Assembly: GCA_022448005.1 (NCBI GenBank)
Contig: JAKUTK010000016.1
Location: forward strand, 42,572 to 93,803
Source: Pseudomonas sp.
GTDB taxonomy: Bacteria > Pseudomonadota > Gammaproteobacteria > Pseudomonadales > Pseudomonadaceae
DNA length: 51,232 nucleotides
Direction of reading: 5' to 3'
Shown here: positions 8,451 to 17,186 of the stretch, one piece after another
How the letters are laid out: each line of letters begins with the position of its first letter
Numbering within the stretch: position 1 is the first letter of the stretch
Made by a program: the position numbers and the translations under genes
Notes under the pieces: model-generated
Database searches by the model: none
What the model was told of the DNA's origin: nothing
Seen by the model: only the letters and a program-made list of their open reading frames with translations

Positions 8451-10232
8451 ATGACATCTGTCAAACAACCGCTCGGCATTACCGATGTGGTGCTTCGTGA
8501 TGCGCATCAATCCATACTGGCCACTCGCGTTCGGCTTGAAGACATGCTGCCGATTGCCGGAAAGCTTGATCAGGTTGGCTTCTGGTCCGTCGAATCCTGG
8601 GGTGGGGCGACCTTCGATGCCTGTATTCGCTATCTCGGTGAAGACCCTTGGGAGCGCATTCGCGAACTGAAGAAAGCGATGCCTAATACCCGGCAGCAAA
8701 TGCTGCTGCGTGGCCAGAACCTGCTGGGCTACCGGCATTACGCCGATGACGTGGTCGAAAAATTTGTTGAGCGCGCGGCGATCAACGGCGTTGACGTGTT
8801 TCGTGTGTTCGATGCTATGAACGATCCGCGCAACCTGGAAACCGCTCTGCGAGCGGTCAAGCTGCAAGGCAAACACGCACAAGGCACCATTTCCTACACC
8901 ACCAGTCCGGTGCATACCCTGGAAATGTGGGTCGACCTGGCCAAGCAGATCGAGGACATGGGCGCCGACTCGGTGGCGATCAAGGACATGGCCGGCATTC
9001 TTACGCCATATATGGCCTACGAGCTGGTCTCGAGGTTGAAGGCAAGTCTGTCTATACCGATCCATATGCAGTGTCACGCCACGGCCGGCCTGTCTACGGC
9101 GGCTATTCTGAAGGCTGTCGAAGCCGGCATTGATAATGTCGATACCGCCATTTCCTCGCTCTCGATGACCTATGGGCATTCGCCAACAGAGTCGGTGGTG
9201 GCCATTTTCCAAGGCACCGAGCGTGACACCGGGCTTGATCTGTTGCTGCTGGAGGAGATCGCTGCGTACTTCCGGGAGGTGCGCAAGAAGTACGCAAAAT
9301 TCGAAGGCACGCTCAAGGGTGTCGACTCGCGCATTCTCGTCGCGCAAGTGCCAGGCGGCATGCTGACCAACATGGAAGGCCAGTTGAAGGAGCAGGGAGC
9401 TCTCGACAAGTTTGATGAGGTGCTCGCTGAGATTCCTCGTGTCCGTGAAGATCTCGGGTTCATTCCGTTGGTAACGCCGACTTCTCAGATCGTCGGCACC
9501 CAGGCCGTCATCAACGTGCTCACTGGTGAGCGTTTCAAGTCCATCACCAAAGAAACCGCGGGCATCCTTAAAGGTGAATACGGCGCCGCACCGGCCCCGT
9601 TCAATGCTGAACTGCAGCAGCGCGTTCTTGACGGTGCTGATGTGATCACCTGCCGCCCTGCCGATCTTCTACAACCGGAAATGGAAAAGCTGACGGCGGA
9701 GCTGAAAGGACTGGCCCAGGAAAAAAACATCCAGCTTGCTCCGAACGAGATCGATTACGTCCTCACATATGCGTTGTTCCCTCAGATAGGCCTCAAGTTT
9801 CTTGAGAACCGGGGCAATGCCTCCGCTTTCGAACCGGTGCCGACTGGCAAGGAGCAGGCGCCGCGCGCAGCAGGCGTGCCCGAAACCTACACTGTCGAAG
9901 TTAACGGTAAGTCGTTCGTCGTCCAAGTCAACGAGGGTGGTGATATCGAAGGGATCAGGCCGGTTGGCGGTGGAGCAGGCGTACCACCAGCAGCTGCTGG
10001 CGCACCGGTCGCAGGTACAGGCGAGCCTCAACCGGCTCCGTTGGCTGGCAACATCTTTAAAGTCCTCGTGCAGCCCGGTCAGCTGGTTCAGGAAGGAGAT
10101 CTGGTGATCATCCTCGAAGCCATGAAAATGGAGACTGAAATCCGTGCGTTCAAAGCCGGCACCGTCTCAGGTGTGAACGTCAAGGTCGGCGACGCGGTGT
10201 CGGTAGGCGATAGCCTGCTGACCATCGCTTAA
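8451..10232 (+). CDS. oadA: Oxaloacetate decarboxylase, alpha subunit (biotin-containing)
   Basis: A 593-residue carboxyltransferase/biotin carrier: moves the carboxyl group of oxaloacetate to biotin, giving pyruvate, and passes it to OadB. The ATG at 8451 ([21 protein letters not shown]) is chosen over an upstream in-frame start that would lie inside oadG. The TIM-barrel domain (about 1-300) has [37 protein letters not shown] and [11 protein letters not shown] with metal-binding D and H residues. The conserved carboxylase domain follows to about 460, then a Pro/Ala linker and the biotinyl domain with EAMKMET, whose K is biotinylated. Confidence 0.95.
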   Translation: MTSVKQPLGITDVVLRDAHQSILATRVRLEDMLPIAGKLDQVGFWSVESWGGATFDACIRYLGEDPWERIRELKKAMPNTRQQMLLRGQNLLGYRHYADDVVEKFVERAAINGVDVFRVFDAMNDPRNLETALRAVKLQGKHAQGTISYTTSPVHTLEMWVDLAKQIEDMGADSVAIKDMAGILTPYMAYELVSRLKASLSIPIHMQCHATAGLSTAAILKAVEAGIDNVDTAISSLSMTYGHSPTESVVAIFQGTERDTGLDLLLLEEIAAYFREVRKKYAKFEGTLKGVDSRILVAQVPGGMLTNMEGQLKEQGALDKFDEVLAEIPRVREDLGFIPLVTPTSQIVGTQAVINVLTGERFKSITKETAGILKGEYGAAPAPFNAELQQRVLDGADVITCRPADLLQPEMEKLTAELKGLAQEKNIQLAPNEIDYVLTYALFPQIGLKFLENRGNASAFEPVPTGKEQAPRAAGVPETYTVEVNGKSFVVQVNEGGDIEGIRPVGGGAGVPPAAAGAPVAGTGEPQPAPLAGNIFKVLVQPGQLVQEGDLVIILEAMKMETEIRAFKAGTVSGVNVKVGDAVSVGDSLLTIA

Positions 10233-10242
10233 GGAGCACTGC

Positions 10243-11379
10243 ATGGATAAGTTGCTCAAGCTGTGGCACAGCACCGGTCTCTATCACATCGAGCCTGGTC
10301 AGCTGCTGATGATCGTGGTGTGCCTGGGACTCATCTATCTGGCCATTCGCAAGGGGTTCGAGCCCTTGCTGCTGATCCCAATCGGATTTGGAGGGGTGCT
10401 GGCCAATATTCCCGTCGCCAACATGGCCGAGGGAGCGGGGATCCTCCATCTTTTCTACGAAGTCGGTTTGCCGACCAGTGTGTTCCCGCTGTTGATCTTC
10501 ATGGGCGTCGGTGCGATGACCGACTTCGGGCCAATGCTGGCAAACCCCAAGACGCTGCTGCTCGGCGCGGCGGCGCAGTTCGGTATTTTCGCCACCCTGC
10601 TTGGTGCATTGTCGCTGGCCGCAATGGGGGTCCCAGGCATGGAGTTCACCCTGCGTGAGGCTGCTTCTATTGCAATCATCGGCGGTGCGGACGGCCCGAC
10701 CTCGATCTTCGTAACGGCAAAGCTCGCGCCGCATCTGCTGGGACCAATTGCTGTCGCAGCCTACTCCTACATGGCGCTGGTTCCTTTGATTCAGCCGCCC
10801 ATCATGCGCGCCCTGACGACGAAGGAGGAGCGCGCCATTGTCATGACGCAGCTGCGCCATGTCGGTCAGACAGAAAAGATTGTCTTTCCGCTCATGCTTG
10901 CTCTTCTGGTTGGCTTGCTATTGCCTGATGCCGCGCCGCTGGTGGGCATGTTCGCCTTTGGTAACCTGTTGCGCGAATGCGGGGTCGTGGATCGTCTAGC
11001 CGACACTTCACGGAATGCGCTGATCAACATCGTGACCATCGCGTTGGGGCTGACTGTAGGCTCCAAACTGTCCGCTGAAGCCTTCCTGCAGATGAAAACG
11101 CTTGGGATCTTGCTGCTTGGAATGGTTGCGTTCTGTGGTGGTACGGCGGCGGGTGTGCTGATGGCGAAGGTCATGAACATCTTCAGCACAAACAAGATCA
11201 ATCCGCTGATTGGCTCGGCCGGTGTGTCGGCAGTGCCAATGGCGGCGCGAGTGTCAAATAAAGTGGGGCTAGAGGCGAACCCGCAGAACTTCTTGCTCAT
11301 GCATGCCATGGGGCCGAACGTAGCGGGGGTCATTGGCTCGGCGGTCGCCGCGGGGATTCTGCTCAGCTTTGTTGGCTAA
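10243..11379 (+). CDS. oadB: Oxaloacetate decarboxylase, beta subunit (Na+ pump)
   Basis: A 378-residue polytopic inner-membrane protein that decarboxylates carboxybiotin and exports Na+. AAGGAG precedes the ATG, 10 bases after oadA. Conserved stretches include [35 protein letters not shown] (the ion-binding D region) and the C-terminal [21 protein letters not shown], all typical of the OadB/GcdB family. The operon ends with a hairpin at 11420. With OadG and OadA it would couple oxaloacetate breakdown to a sodium gradient. Confidence 0.95.
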   Translation: MDKLLKLWHSTGLYHIEPGQLLMIVVCLGLIYLAIRKGFEPLLLIPIGFGGVLANIPVANMAEGAGILHLFYEVGLPTSVFPLLIFMGVGAMTDFGPMLANPKTLLLGAAAQFGIFATLLGALSLAAMGVPGMEFTLREAASIAIIGGADGPTSIFVTAKLAPHLLGPIAVAAYSYMALVPLIQPPIMRALTTKEERAIVMTQLRHVGQTEKIVFPLMLALLVGLLLPDAAPLVGMFAFGNLLRECGVVDRLADTSRNALINIVTIALGLTVGSKLSAEAFLQMKTLGILLLGMVAFCGGTAAGVLMAKVMNIFSTNKINPLIGSAGVSAVPMAARVSNKVGLEANPQNFLLMHAMGPNVAGVIGSAVAAGILLSFVG

Positions 11380-11419
11380 CGCTTCGGCTGATATGTAGCT
11401 ACGGGGAGGACGAAACTGA

Positions 11420-11449
11420 AGGATGCCTGCGCTGAAGCGCAGGCATCCT
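11420..11449 (+). terminator. Terminator after oadGAB
   Basis: A perfect 13-bp stem, AGGATGCCTGCGC / GCGCAGGCATCCT, with loop TGAA. The following GCGTTTCTTGTTT is T-rich but not a clean T-run, so termination efficiency is uncertain. It lies 41 bases after the oadB stop. Confidence 0.65.
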
Positions 11450-11568
11450 GCGTTTCTTGTTTCGTATAGACCCAGTATCGACAAGGTGGGCAGTGATGAG
11501 GTTTTACCCAATGCAATCGCCCCGACTGCTGCCAGGGCGACTTACGCTACTCGCCACTACTGAACAAA

Positions 11569-11895
11569 TTAATCTTCTTCTTTTGCAGCTTCGGCATCTT
11601 GCGCTATGAGCGCGATCAAGGCGTTTTGTTGACGGTGTGCCAGCTGGCGAAAACGCTGCAGCAATTCGCGCTCATGTAGCGTCAGCTCTGGGCTGTCCAG
11701 GCGCATTGCAGAATCGTCGTCGAGTGCACCTTCCTGCAGAAGGCTTTGCTCCAACCGGGCAATGATCTCCGAATTCATGCTGCGATGATGGTTCCGCGCA
11801 ACCTCTGCAATACGCTCTCGCATTCCGTCTGGGAGGCGAACCACGAATTTGTCAGCCGTACGGCTGGAGTAAACTGCCTGCTTCATTGGGCGCAT
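11569..11895 (-). CDS. amrZ: Ribbon-helix-helix regulator AmrZ (AlgZ)
   Basis: A 108-residue Arc/MetJ-type DNA-binding protein. The segment [22 protein letters not shown] and [21 protein letters not shown] matches P. aeruginosa AmrZ almost residue for residue: an N-terminal arm, a beta-strand (KFVVRLP) that enters the major groove, two helices, then a C-terminal tetramerisation region ([19 protein letters not shown]). AmrZ activates alginate and type IV pilus functions and represses or adjusts flagellar genes and c-di-GMP enzymes in pseudomonads. Its position just before the flagellar block fits that role. Autorepression is known in P. aeruginosa; the upstream gap (11896-12110) may carry such sites. 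Confidence 0.95.
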   Translation of the reverse strand: MRPMKQAVYSSRTADKFVVRLPDGMRERIAEVARNHHRSMNSEIIARLEQSLLQEGALDDDSAMRLDSPELTLHERELLQRFRQLAHRQQNALIALIAQDAEAAKEED

Positions 11896-11950
11896 ATTAA
11901 ACCGGATAGTCAGGTGGGCGATGGTGGCTTATTGCCGTTCTAGTCACCGG

Positions 11951-11977
11951 TCTGACATCAAACAGCACATGCTGTTC
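11951..11977 (-). promoter_or_regulatory. Possible AlgU-type promoter and palindrome upstream of amrZ
   Basis: Read on the minus strand, GAACAG, 16 bases, TCAGA approximates the AlgU consensus GAACTT-N16/17-TCTGA (two mismatches and one mismatch). A palindrome, AACAGCA-CA-TGCTGTT (11961-11976), overlaps it. Further upstream on the same strand is a perfect TATAAT near 12013-12018. In P. aeruginosa amrZ transcription depends on AlgU. Weak, eye-found evidence. Confidence 0.3.
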
Positions 11978-12110
11978 CACGACCTGCGAAAAAGTTGCTG
12001 TCCAACTTAATGGCGCCAATTATACGACGGCCAAAATAGGAGTAAAGGCGTTTGTGGTGGCTAATGGCCTTTATGTGATCCAGCGCTTGTCTCGCCCGCA
12101 TGATTCACCG

Positions 12111-12293
12111 CTAGCGCAGCACTGGATCGAACTTGATGCGTCGACCTACCAGTAGCGTAATCGCAAACAGCACTGTGAAGGCCACCGAGCCGCCCGTGAC
12201 AAGCGTATCCCAGAAGTCCGGAAGGATAGAGCCGATGCTAAGGGCACCGCACAGCGCGCCGAGTACAAAGAATAGATATCCATAAATCGACAC
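12111..12293 (-). CDS. Small two-helix membrane protein, unknown function
   Basis: Sixty residues with GTG start at 12293 (MSIYGYLFFVLGALCG), chosen because AGGAG lies 7 bases before it; a TTG two codons earlier abuts the ribosome-binding site too closely. Two hydrophobic segments (about residues 4-22 and 32-50) flank a short polar turn (PDFWDT), and the tail is basic (GRRIKFDPVLR). It lies 38 bases after the small gene at 12332 on the same strand, so the two are probably co-transcribed. I do not recognise a family. Confidence 0.55.
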   Translation of the reverse strand: MSIYGYLFFVLGALCGALSIGSILPDFWDTLVTGGSVAFTVLFAITLLVGRRIKFDPVLR

Positions 12294-12331
12294 TTTCAAT
12301 CTCCTATATAACCGCGAGCAGCAATGTTCGT

Positions 12332-12535
12332 TTAAAAGACCCAGCGTTGTGCTTGAGCGGGCTTGCTCGGCGCGCTACTGCTGATGGTCCTTGCAGGCAC
12401 CGAAAACATTGGGGTGGTGGCCTGGGAGGTTTTCGACAGCGTCTGCATATGGTCCGTCACTGGGAAGGTCTCGAGCAGCGGGATCGCGGCAGCGGCCAAG
12501 ACGGCAGTGCTGAGTAGGTAGGCTGGGCGTAGCAT
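12332..12535 (-). CDS. Small exported protein, unknown function
   Basis: Sixty-seven residues starting MLRPAYLLSTAVLAAAAIPLL, a hydrophobic N-terminus that could be a signal peptide or anchor, followed by a Ser/Thr/Pro/Gln-rich tail ending QRWVF. AAGGAG 8 bases before the ATG supports translation. It is upstream of the small membrane protein at 12111-12293 on the same strand. No family recognised. The 261 bases between it and tRNA-Arg(CCU) hold no convincing gene. Confidence 0.5.
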   Translation of the reverse strand: MLRPAYLLSTAVLAAAAIPLLETFPVTDHMQTLSKTSQATTPMFSVPARTISSSAPSKPAQAQRWVF

Positions 12536-12796
12536 TGGCGTCTCCTTCGCTTAACGTTCAGCTAACTAAGCACCTCCCGTGCCAACGCCTTGTTGAAATA
12601 AAAACGTTGTAAATCAAATACATACGGATACCTCTCGACGATGCTTAATGCGCTTTGCAAGATTGCCAAATTCAAAGTCATGCAAACTGCAAGGTGTCAG
12701 ATGTGCTGTTTCAATTCGTCGTTGGATGTAGGTATCTGATGCAGCGGGACGAGCATGACAAATGCGCCAAGGCTCGCTAACATGCTGCCGCCACGT

Positions 12797-12873
12797 GTCC
12801 CAGTAGCTCAATTGGATAGAGCATCCCCCTCCTAAGGGGAAGGTTGTGAGTTCGAACCTCGCCTGGGACGCCA
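12797..12873 (+). tRNA. tRNA-Arg(CCU)
   Basis: A 77-base tRNA with encoded CCA. Acceptor GTCCCAG pairs with CTGGGAC (12863-12869), discriminator G, CCA at 12871-12873. Anticodon arm TCCCC-CTCCTAA-GGGGA gives anticodon CCT; T arm is TGTGAGTTCGAACCTCGCC. It reads AGG. This tRNA is a frequent integration target for mobile elements, but no repeat of its 3' end was noticed downstream. Confidence 0.96.
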
Positions 12874-13527
12874 CATATGAGAGCAAGTTGTCCGCCGAGC
12901 CTCGATGGACAATTTCTGCAGCCCTTGCTTTGTCTGCTCCGCTGCCTGTCTCCGTCTCGAATAACGCTATTTCCGCCTCCGTGGATGCGCGTAGCTTGCA
13001 TTCATTGCCCATCCCATGGGTTCCTCGAAGGAAGGTGACTGCGGCGGGCCTAGGGATTCGTTACGACGGCGAATTAATACATTGCTGACAGATATCGGCG
13101 CTTCGAGAGATCGCTCCCATCTCAGGCTCAGCCGGTGGATTCGCTCGCTGTTTCAGCAGCTGCTCTGGTGGCGTTGATGCATGTCCGTTTCGGACCACTC
13201 AGCCATTTGGGTGGACTGAAAGTTTAGCAAGCAAGTCCAGACAGCAGCACAAATGCCATGCCTGCTTTTGCGGTCGCGGTGTGGGGTTTCACGGAAAAGT
13301 CTGCGCCCGAAGTTTGTTGAGTGGATTTCAGCCGCTACGGAGTTGCGCCGCAGGAGAGCTCATCTACGCGGATCGCGTCTGCTTTTTGTGTGCTCGAAGT
13401 GGCTAGCCCTCATATTTAACCGCGAGCTGACGAGTCGGGCACCCTGGCAGGGGCCTGGCTATTCTTGATCCGGGGAGGGCAGCCGGCTGTTGCTTTGAAT
13501 GGCGCAATAGGCTGTGGCGCAGCTATA
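12874..13527. other. Gene-poor stretch downstream of tRNA-Arg(CCU)
   Basis: About 650 bases between the tRNA and flgZ with no frame that has a good start, a ribosome-binding site and recognisable protein together. Frames such as 13253-13468 (plus) encode Arg/Ser/Trp-rich, non-protein-like sequence. No terminator, tRNA-end repeat or integrase trace was recognised. It could be a decayed insertion at the tRNA. Confidence 0.6.
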
Positions 13528-14316
13528 TCAGCTGAATCGGTCGGTGACCTGGTCGCGTCGGGCTTCGCGCTGTAGTTGATAGACGAATCGTTCAACCTGC
13601 CGTTGCGTCAGGCCGCTGATGCGGTAAAAGCGCATTCCGCAGAATGTCAGATCTAGTTTGTCGTCAAAAACCACGTGCCTTAACTCAGCTGCAGTTGTCA
13701 CAACGCCAAAAGGTAGCTCCAAACGGAGCTGATCATATACCTGCCCTGACTGGAGGTTTGTTTGCAGGTCGCCTGGAAAGCTCAGCTTGCAACCTGTCGC
13801 TGACATGTCCAGCACCTTGCCCGCAAGATGTTTCTTGATCATCTTGCCGCTCAGTTCGGCAGCGATGGTCTGCCCGCTCAAAGTGGCGCGGTAGGCGTTG
13901 CGCCGCTGGTGGTAGAGGATTTCCTCCGGCAGAGGAACCCAATAGCAGCGGGCATCGTCCAGTTCGCCGAGATGTGCTGGGTGTGGATTGTTCCAGGCAA
14001 TCCGCACGCCTTCATAAAAACCTTCAATTTGGAAAGCTTCTCCTGACGCCATCAGTCGCTCGCCGTCACTAGGAATCAGCTCGTCTAATGCAAGCCAGCC
14101 CTTTTCGCGGTTTATCTCAACCAGGTAGGTTTGATACCGCTGCGTGCGCTCGGCAAAGCGAAGCTGCAGCGGGATATGGTTGTCCAGCAGGGGGCGTAGA
14201 TTCGCCTGAATTTCGACTGGAGTCTTGAGTATCTGAGGAGGCTGAGGGCCTTCACCCTCAGCGAAAGGACTAGACACTTGGCGTTGCTCTCCGGCATGTA
14301 ACGACGTCAGCCGCAT
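13528..14316 (-). CDS. flgZ: PilZ-domain flagellar brake protein FlgZ/YcgR
   Basis: A 262-residue c-di-GMP receptor that slows the flagellar motor when c-di-GMP rises. An N-terminal YcgR domain (about 30-135) precedes a PilZ domain (about 140-255). The c-di-GMP motifs are visible: RRNAYR (RxxxR, near 139-144) and DMSATG (D/N-x-S-x-x-G). The start ATG at 14316 is the only reasonable one. It is the last gene of flgA...flgM-flgN-flgZ on the minus strand, 34 bases after flgN. The PAS-GGDEF-EAL protein at 38538 is one possible source or sink of its ligand, an inference only. Confidence 0.92.
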   Translation of the reverse strand: MRLTSLHAGEQRQVSSPFAEGEGPQPPQILKTPVEIQANLRPLLDNHIPLQLRFAERTQRYQTYLVEINREKGWLALDELIPSDGERLMASGEAFQIEGFYEGVRIAWNNPHPAHLGELDDARCYWVPLPEEILYHQRRNAYRATLSGQTIAAELSGKMIKKHLAGKVLDMSATGCKLSFPGDLQTNLQSGQVYDQLRLELPFGVVTTAAELRHVVFDDKLDLTFCGMRFYRISGLTQRQVERFVYQLQREARRDQVTDRFS

Positions 14317-14350
14317 GATAGCACTATGCTTTTACTGCGCTGCGGCTGGT

Positions 14351-14821
14351 TCAGGCCTGGCTGAGCGGGCGATGATGAGTACTTTTTGCGGCGGTTCCGC
14401 GGCGATCGTATAAATCCGGGGTTTTGGTGGTGCCCTGCAATACCTGCAACATGGTGCCTACGGCGCTCTGGTTGGCGCGGATAAGCTTGCCGTTGCGTTC
14501 ATTGGCTTTGCGGCAGTTGTCGAGAATGCCCTCCAGCTGTTCCGCCTGGATGAGGATTTCATCGCCTATTGCCGAGCCTGCGGCAAGCTTCGCCAAGCCG
14601 TCCCGATCGGAGCTTAGCTGAGCCTTAGCCAATGCCTGACTGCGTAGGGTGCCGTGTTGGCCCAGAAGTGCTAACAGTGCCTGCTTTTGCGTGAGCAACT
14701 GCTCCAGTCCCGAGAGATTGCGCTCAGCGAGCGCCAGGTATTCTGCATCGGTGAGCTCGAGCAGGGTTCGGGCGGTGCCGATATCGTCAGTCAACTGCTG
14801 GAGCAATTCGGAATCTAGCAT
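14351..14821 (-). CDS. flgN: Flagellar export chaperone FlgN
   Basis: A 156-residue, mostly helical cytoplasmic chaperone for the hook-associated proteins FlgK and FlgL (both encoded at 25954-29276). Start MLDSELLQQLTDD at 14821 follows AGAGGT; the frame extends 11 codons upstream without a better site. Features: LAERNLSGLEQLLTQKQALLALLG and ILDNCRKANERNGKLI, the family's helical core. It lies 44 bases after flgM and is probably co-transcribed from the sigma-28 site at 15232. Confidence 0.92.
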   Translation of the reverse strand: MLDSELLQQLTDDIGTARTLLELTDAEYLALAERNLSGLEQLLTQKQALLALLGQHGTLRSQALAKAQLSSDRDGLAKLAAGSAIGDEILIQAEQLEGILDNCRKANERNGKLIRANQSAVGTMLQVLQGTTKTPDLYDRRGTAAKSTHHRPLSQA

Positions 14822-14865
14822 AGTGACCTCTGTTGCACGCACGCCTGCTCGCATTGGGGGCCGGC

Positions 14866-15195
14866 TCAGCGCTGGCTTTCGAACGACAGCAGCTTCGATG
14901 CTACTTGCTGGCTGTCGACTTGATAGCTGCCATCGGCGATTGCTTGTTTGATCTGGGCGACACGCTCCTGATCGACAGCAGGCTGCTGGCTCAGTTTTTC
15001 GGTGGTCTGCTGAAGACGCTGGGCTTCGGGGCTAAGCTGGACGCTTTCTCCCGATACGGAGCTGTTACCGGCTGTCTTCACGTCGTCAGCAGGAGTCTGC
15101 TGCGCCGTTGGTCGCTCTGTGTTATGGACGCTGTTGCTTCGCCCATTGCTTGAAGAACTGACGGCGCTGTTAGGCCGGTTGAAATCGATAACCAT
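14866..15195 (-). CDS. flgM: Anti-sigma-28 factor FlgM
   Basis: A 109-residue protein that holds FliA (sigma-28) inactive until the hook is finished and FlgM is exported. Start [10 protein letters not shown] at 15195 follows GAGGT; the longer frame from 15249 would overlap its own promoter. The N-terminal half is Ser/Asn/Thr-rich and disordered; the C-terminal half has [13 protein letters not shown] and [21 protein letters not shown], the FliA-binding helices. A near-consensus sigma-28 promoter stands directly upstream, giving the known feedback loop. Confidence 0.94.
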   Translation of the reverse strand: MVIDFNRPNSAVSSSSNGRSNSVHNTERPTAQQTPADDVKTAGNSSVSGESVQLSPEAQRLQQTTEKLSQQPAVDQERVAQIKQAIADGSYQVDSQQVASKLLSFESQR

Positions 15196-15231
15196 GATCG
15201 AAACCTCGAATAAGTCAGGACGCTTGCCTGC

Positions 15232-15258
15232 TTTTCGGCAAATCCTCATGAAACTTTA
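15232..15258 (-). promoter_or_regulatory. Sigma-28 (FliA) promoter of flgM
   Basis: On the minus strand: TAAAGTTT, 11 bases, GCCGAAAA. The FliA consensus is TAAAGTTT-N11-GCCGATAA, so the -35 is perfect, the spacer exact and the -10 has one mismatch. It lies 37 bases upstream of the flgM ATG. Confidence 0.88.
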
Positions 15259-15299
15259 GTCTTTTTTCTTGCCGAGTCCTGAGGCCGCAGCACCCGTCC

Positions 15300-16052
15300 T
15301 CACATCGCCACTTCCACCTGCCCGGGGCCGGCGACGCGGGCTTTGATAGTGCGCCCGGATCTCTGGTTTTTGACTCGAATCTGACTGCCAAGTGCGCCGT
15401 CGGAAAGGGCCTCGCCCGGCATTCTTACATTTATCGTAGAGTTTTTCGCGCTGATTACCACTTGGTCACCCTTTCGGATTATTTCAGCCGCGGATAAATA
15501 AGTTGGCGGTAATACCTGATCGGGTAGGGCGCTGCGGGTGATTTTATTGCCCAGCACTTGATCGAAGGATGTCAAATAGCCCTGGGTCAGTAAGCCTACG
15601 TCGCGCTCGGCAAGGGTGACATCAGCGAGCTCGACGACGCTTTCACGCGCTAAGGGCCGTCTGGCTACGATCACTTCGCGAAACAAGTGCACCTGCGCAG
15701 GAACGAAAACGGACCAGGGTGACGTGCCTTCGCAGCTAACCCGCACGGTGGTGCGACCAACGGGTTGTGCCGGGCTTTCGAGTTTGGTCGTCAATGCTTG
15801 ATCGCAAGCCGCCAGGCGAAGGCGTGGGTCAAGCCTGTTCAGTTCAATCTCATGGCGTGCCTCGATTTGGCTACGCTGTAAATAGTCAGTGACTTCGTGC
15901 TCAAGAAATGCCCGGGTCGCGTCGATAAGCTGTTCAGGGCGCGTGAAGCTCCCTGAAACGGCCAATTGGTTCAGCAGGCACAAAGTTGCTAGCAGGGCCA
16001 GCTTGCGGAGCGCCTTGCACGGATGCCGGAAAAAAGTCATCTGTCTGTTCAT
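15300..16052 (-). CDS. flgA: Flagellar P-ring assembly chaperone FlgA
   Basis: Periplasmic chaperone for FlgI, which forms the P-ring. The 250-residue version starts MNRQMTFFRHPCKALRKL and has a basic then hydrophobic signal (LALLATLCLLNQLAVSG); a longer frame from 16091 adds 13 residues, and neither start has a strong ribosome-binding site. The SAF-like C-terminal domain is visible: VVARRPLARESVVELADVTL, then IRKGDQVVISAKNSTINVRMPGEALSDGALGS and QIRVKN, as in other FlgA proteins. It is divergent from cheV across about 165 bases and lies 105 bases upstream of flgM. Confidence 0.9.
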   Translation of the reverse strand: MNRQMTFFRHPCKALRKLALLATLCLLNQLAVSGSFTRPEQLIDATRAFLEHEVTDYLQRSQIEARHEIELNRLDPRLRLAACDQALTTKLESPAQPVGRTTVRVSCEGTSPWSVFVPAQVHLFREVIVARRPLARESVVELADVTLAERDVGLLTQGYLTSFDQVLGNKITRSALPDQVLPPTYLSAAEIIRKGDQVVISAKNSTINVRMPGEALSDGALGSQIRVKNQRSGRTIKARVAGPGQVEVAM

Positions 16053-16216
16053 GGCTTGCTCGAAGCAAGGGGCGTGCCGTTTGCCGGTCATTCAGGAATG
16101 GCCTGGGCAGGCAAGACGGCATATAAGTAACTCAATTGTCAAAGCAGGGCATTGCGCGCCAGGTTGTCTTAGCTGCAGCTCTCTGCCTACCCATCTCACA
16201 CGCAAGAGGAACTGGC

Positions 16217-17149
16217 ATGGCCGGTGTATTGGATTCGGTTAACCAGCGTACCCAGCTGGTGGGGCAGAACCGTTTGGAGCTGTTGTTGTTCAGACTGGAC
16301 GACAAGCAGCTCTATGGCATCAACGTGTTCAAGGTCAAAGAGGTGCTGCAGTGCCCTCGGCTTACAGTCATGCCCCGGTCGAGCCCTGTTGTAAGAGGGG
16401 TGGCGAACATCCGGGGAAGTACGCTTTCGATCCTTGATCTATCTGCTGCCACCGGCAAACCGGTATTACAGGACTTGCCGAACAGCTTTGCCATCATCGT
16501 TGAGTACAACACCAAGGTGCTCGGTTTCCTGGTTCGCTCGGTGGAGCGGATAGTCAACATGAATTGGGAAGATATTCTCCCTCCGCCTAAAGGTGTTGGG
16601 CACGACCATTATTTGACGGCGGTAACCCATGTTGATCAACAGATGGTGGAAATCATCGACGTTGAAAAAATACTCGCTGAAGTGGCGCCTGTTTCGGAAG
16701 TGCTCTCGGTCAGCATTTCCGACGAGGCAACCAGTAACAAAGCGTCAACCAGTCGAGTGCTGATTGTCGACGACTCGTCTGTCGCGCGAAAGCAGATCAT
16801 GCGTTGTCTACAGAATCTGGGGATCGAAGTCGTTGCGCACAACGACGGAAGGCAGGCGCTGACCTATTTGCGAAAGCTGGTGGCGGAAGGCAAGAAGCCG
16901 TCTGACGAGTTCGTGATGATGATTTCCGATATCGAAATGCCAGAAATGGATGGCTATACACTGACGACCGAAGTGCGTCAGGATCCCGCGATGCGCGACA
17001 TGCACATTCTCCTGCATACTTCGCTTTCCGGGGTCTTCAACCAGAGCATGGTCAAGCGGGTCGGTGCGGACGATTTTCTTGCCAAGTTTCAGGCGGATGA
17101 TCTGGCCAATCGGGTCATAGAGCGGATCCGGACAACGGATAAGAAATGA
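16217..17149 (+). CDS. cheV: Chemotaxis coupling protein CheV
   Basis: A 310-residue fusion of a CheW-like coupling domain (about 15-165; YGINVFKVKEVLQCP, VVRGVANIRGSTLSILDL) with a response-regulator receiver domain (about 175-305). The receiver has VLIVDDSSVARKQ acidic residues, the phospho-acceptor D in MMISDIEMPEMDGY, and a K in FLAKF. It couples receptors to CheA and adapts through phosphorylation. ATG 16217 follows AAGAGGAA; an in-frame start 27 codons upstream is not supported. It is followed 37 bases later by cheR. Confidence 0.93.
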   Translation: MAGVLDSVNQRTQLVGQNRLELLLFRLDDKQLYGINVFKVKEVLQCPRLTVMPRSSPVVRGVANIRGSTLSILDLSAATGKPVLQDLPNSFAIIVEYNTKVLGFLVRSVERIVNMNWEDILPPPKGVGHDHYLTAVTHVDQQMVEIIDVEKILAEVAPVSEVLSVSISDEATSNKASTSRVLIVDDSSVARKQIMRCLQNLGIEVVAHNDGRQALTYLRKLVAEGKKPSDEFVMMISDIEMPEMDGYTLTTEVRQDPAMRDMHILLHTSLSGVFNQSMVKRVGADDFLAKFQADDLANRVIERIRTTDKK

Positions 17150-17186
17150 GGCCTCGTCCTCTCAATTCGACTGGTGGGCAGTATTA

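Noticed and set aside
12614..13012. A 132-codon minus-strand frame across tRNA-Arg(CCU)
   Set aside because: It reads through the tRNA in antisense, giving the familiar false TTFPLGGGCSIQLSYW sequence. No ribosome-binding site or protein family.
13253..13468. A 71-codon plus-strand frame downstream of tRNA-Arg(CCU)
   Set aside because: Composition is Arg/Ser/Trp-rich, there is no ribosome-binding site and no recognisable protein.
16136..16216. An upstream start of cheV adding 27 residues
   Set aside because: AAGAGGAA before ATG 16217 and the family's usual start MAGVLDSV support the shorter form.
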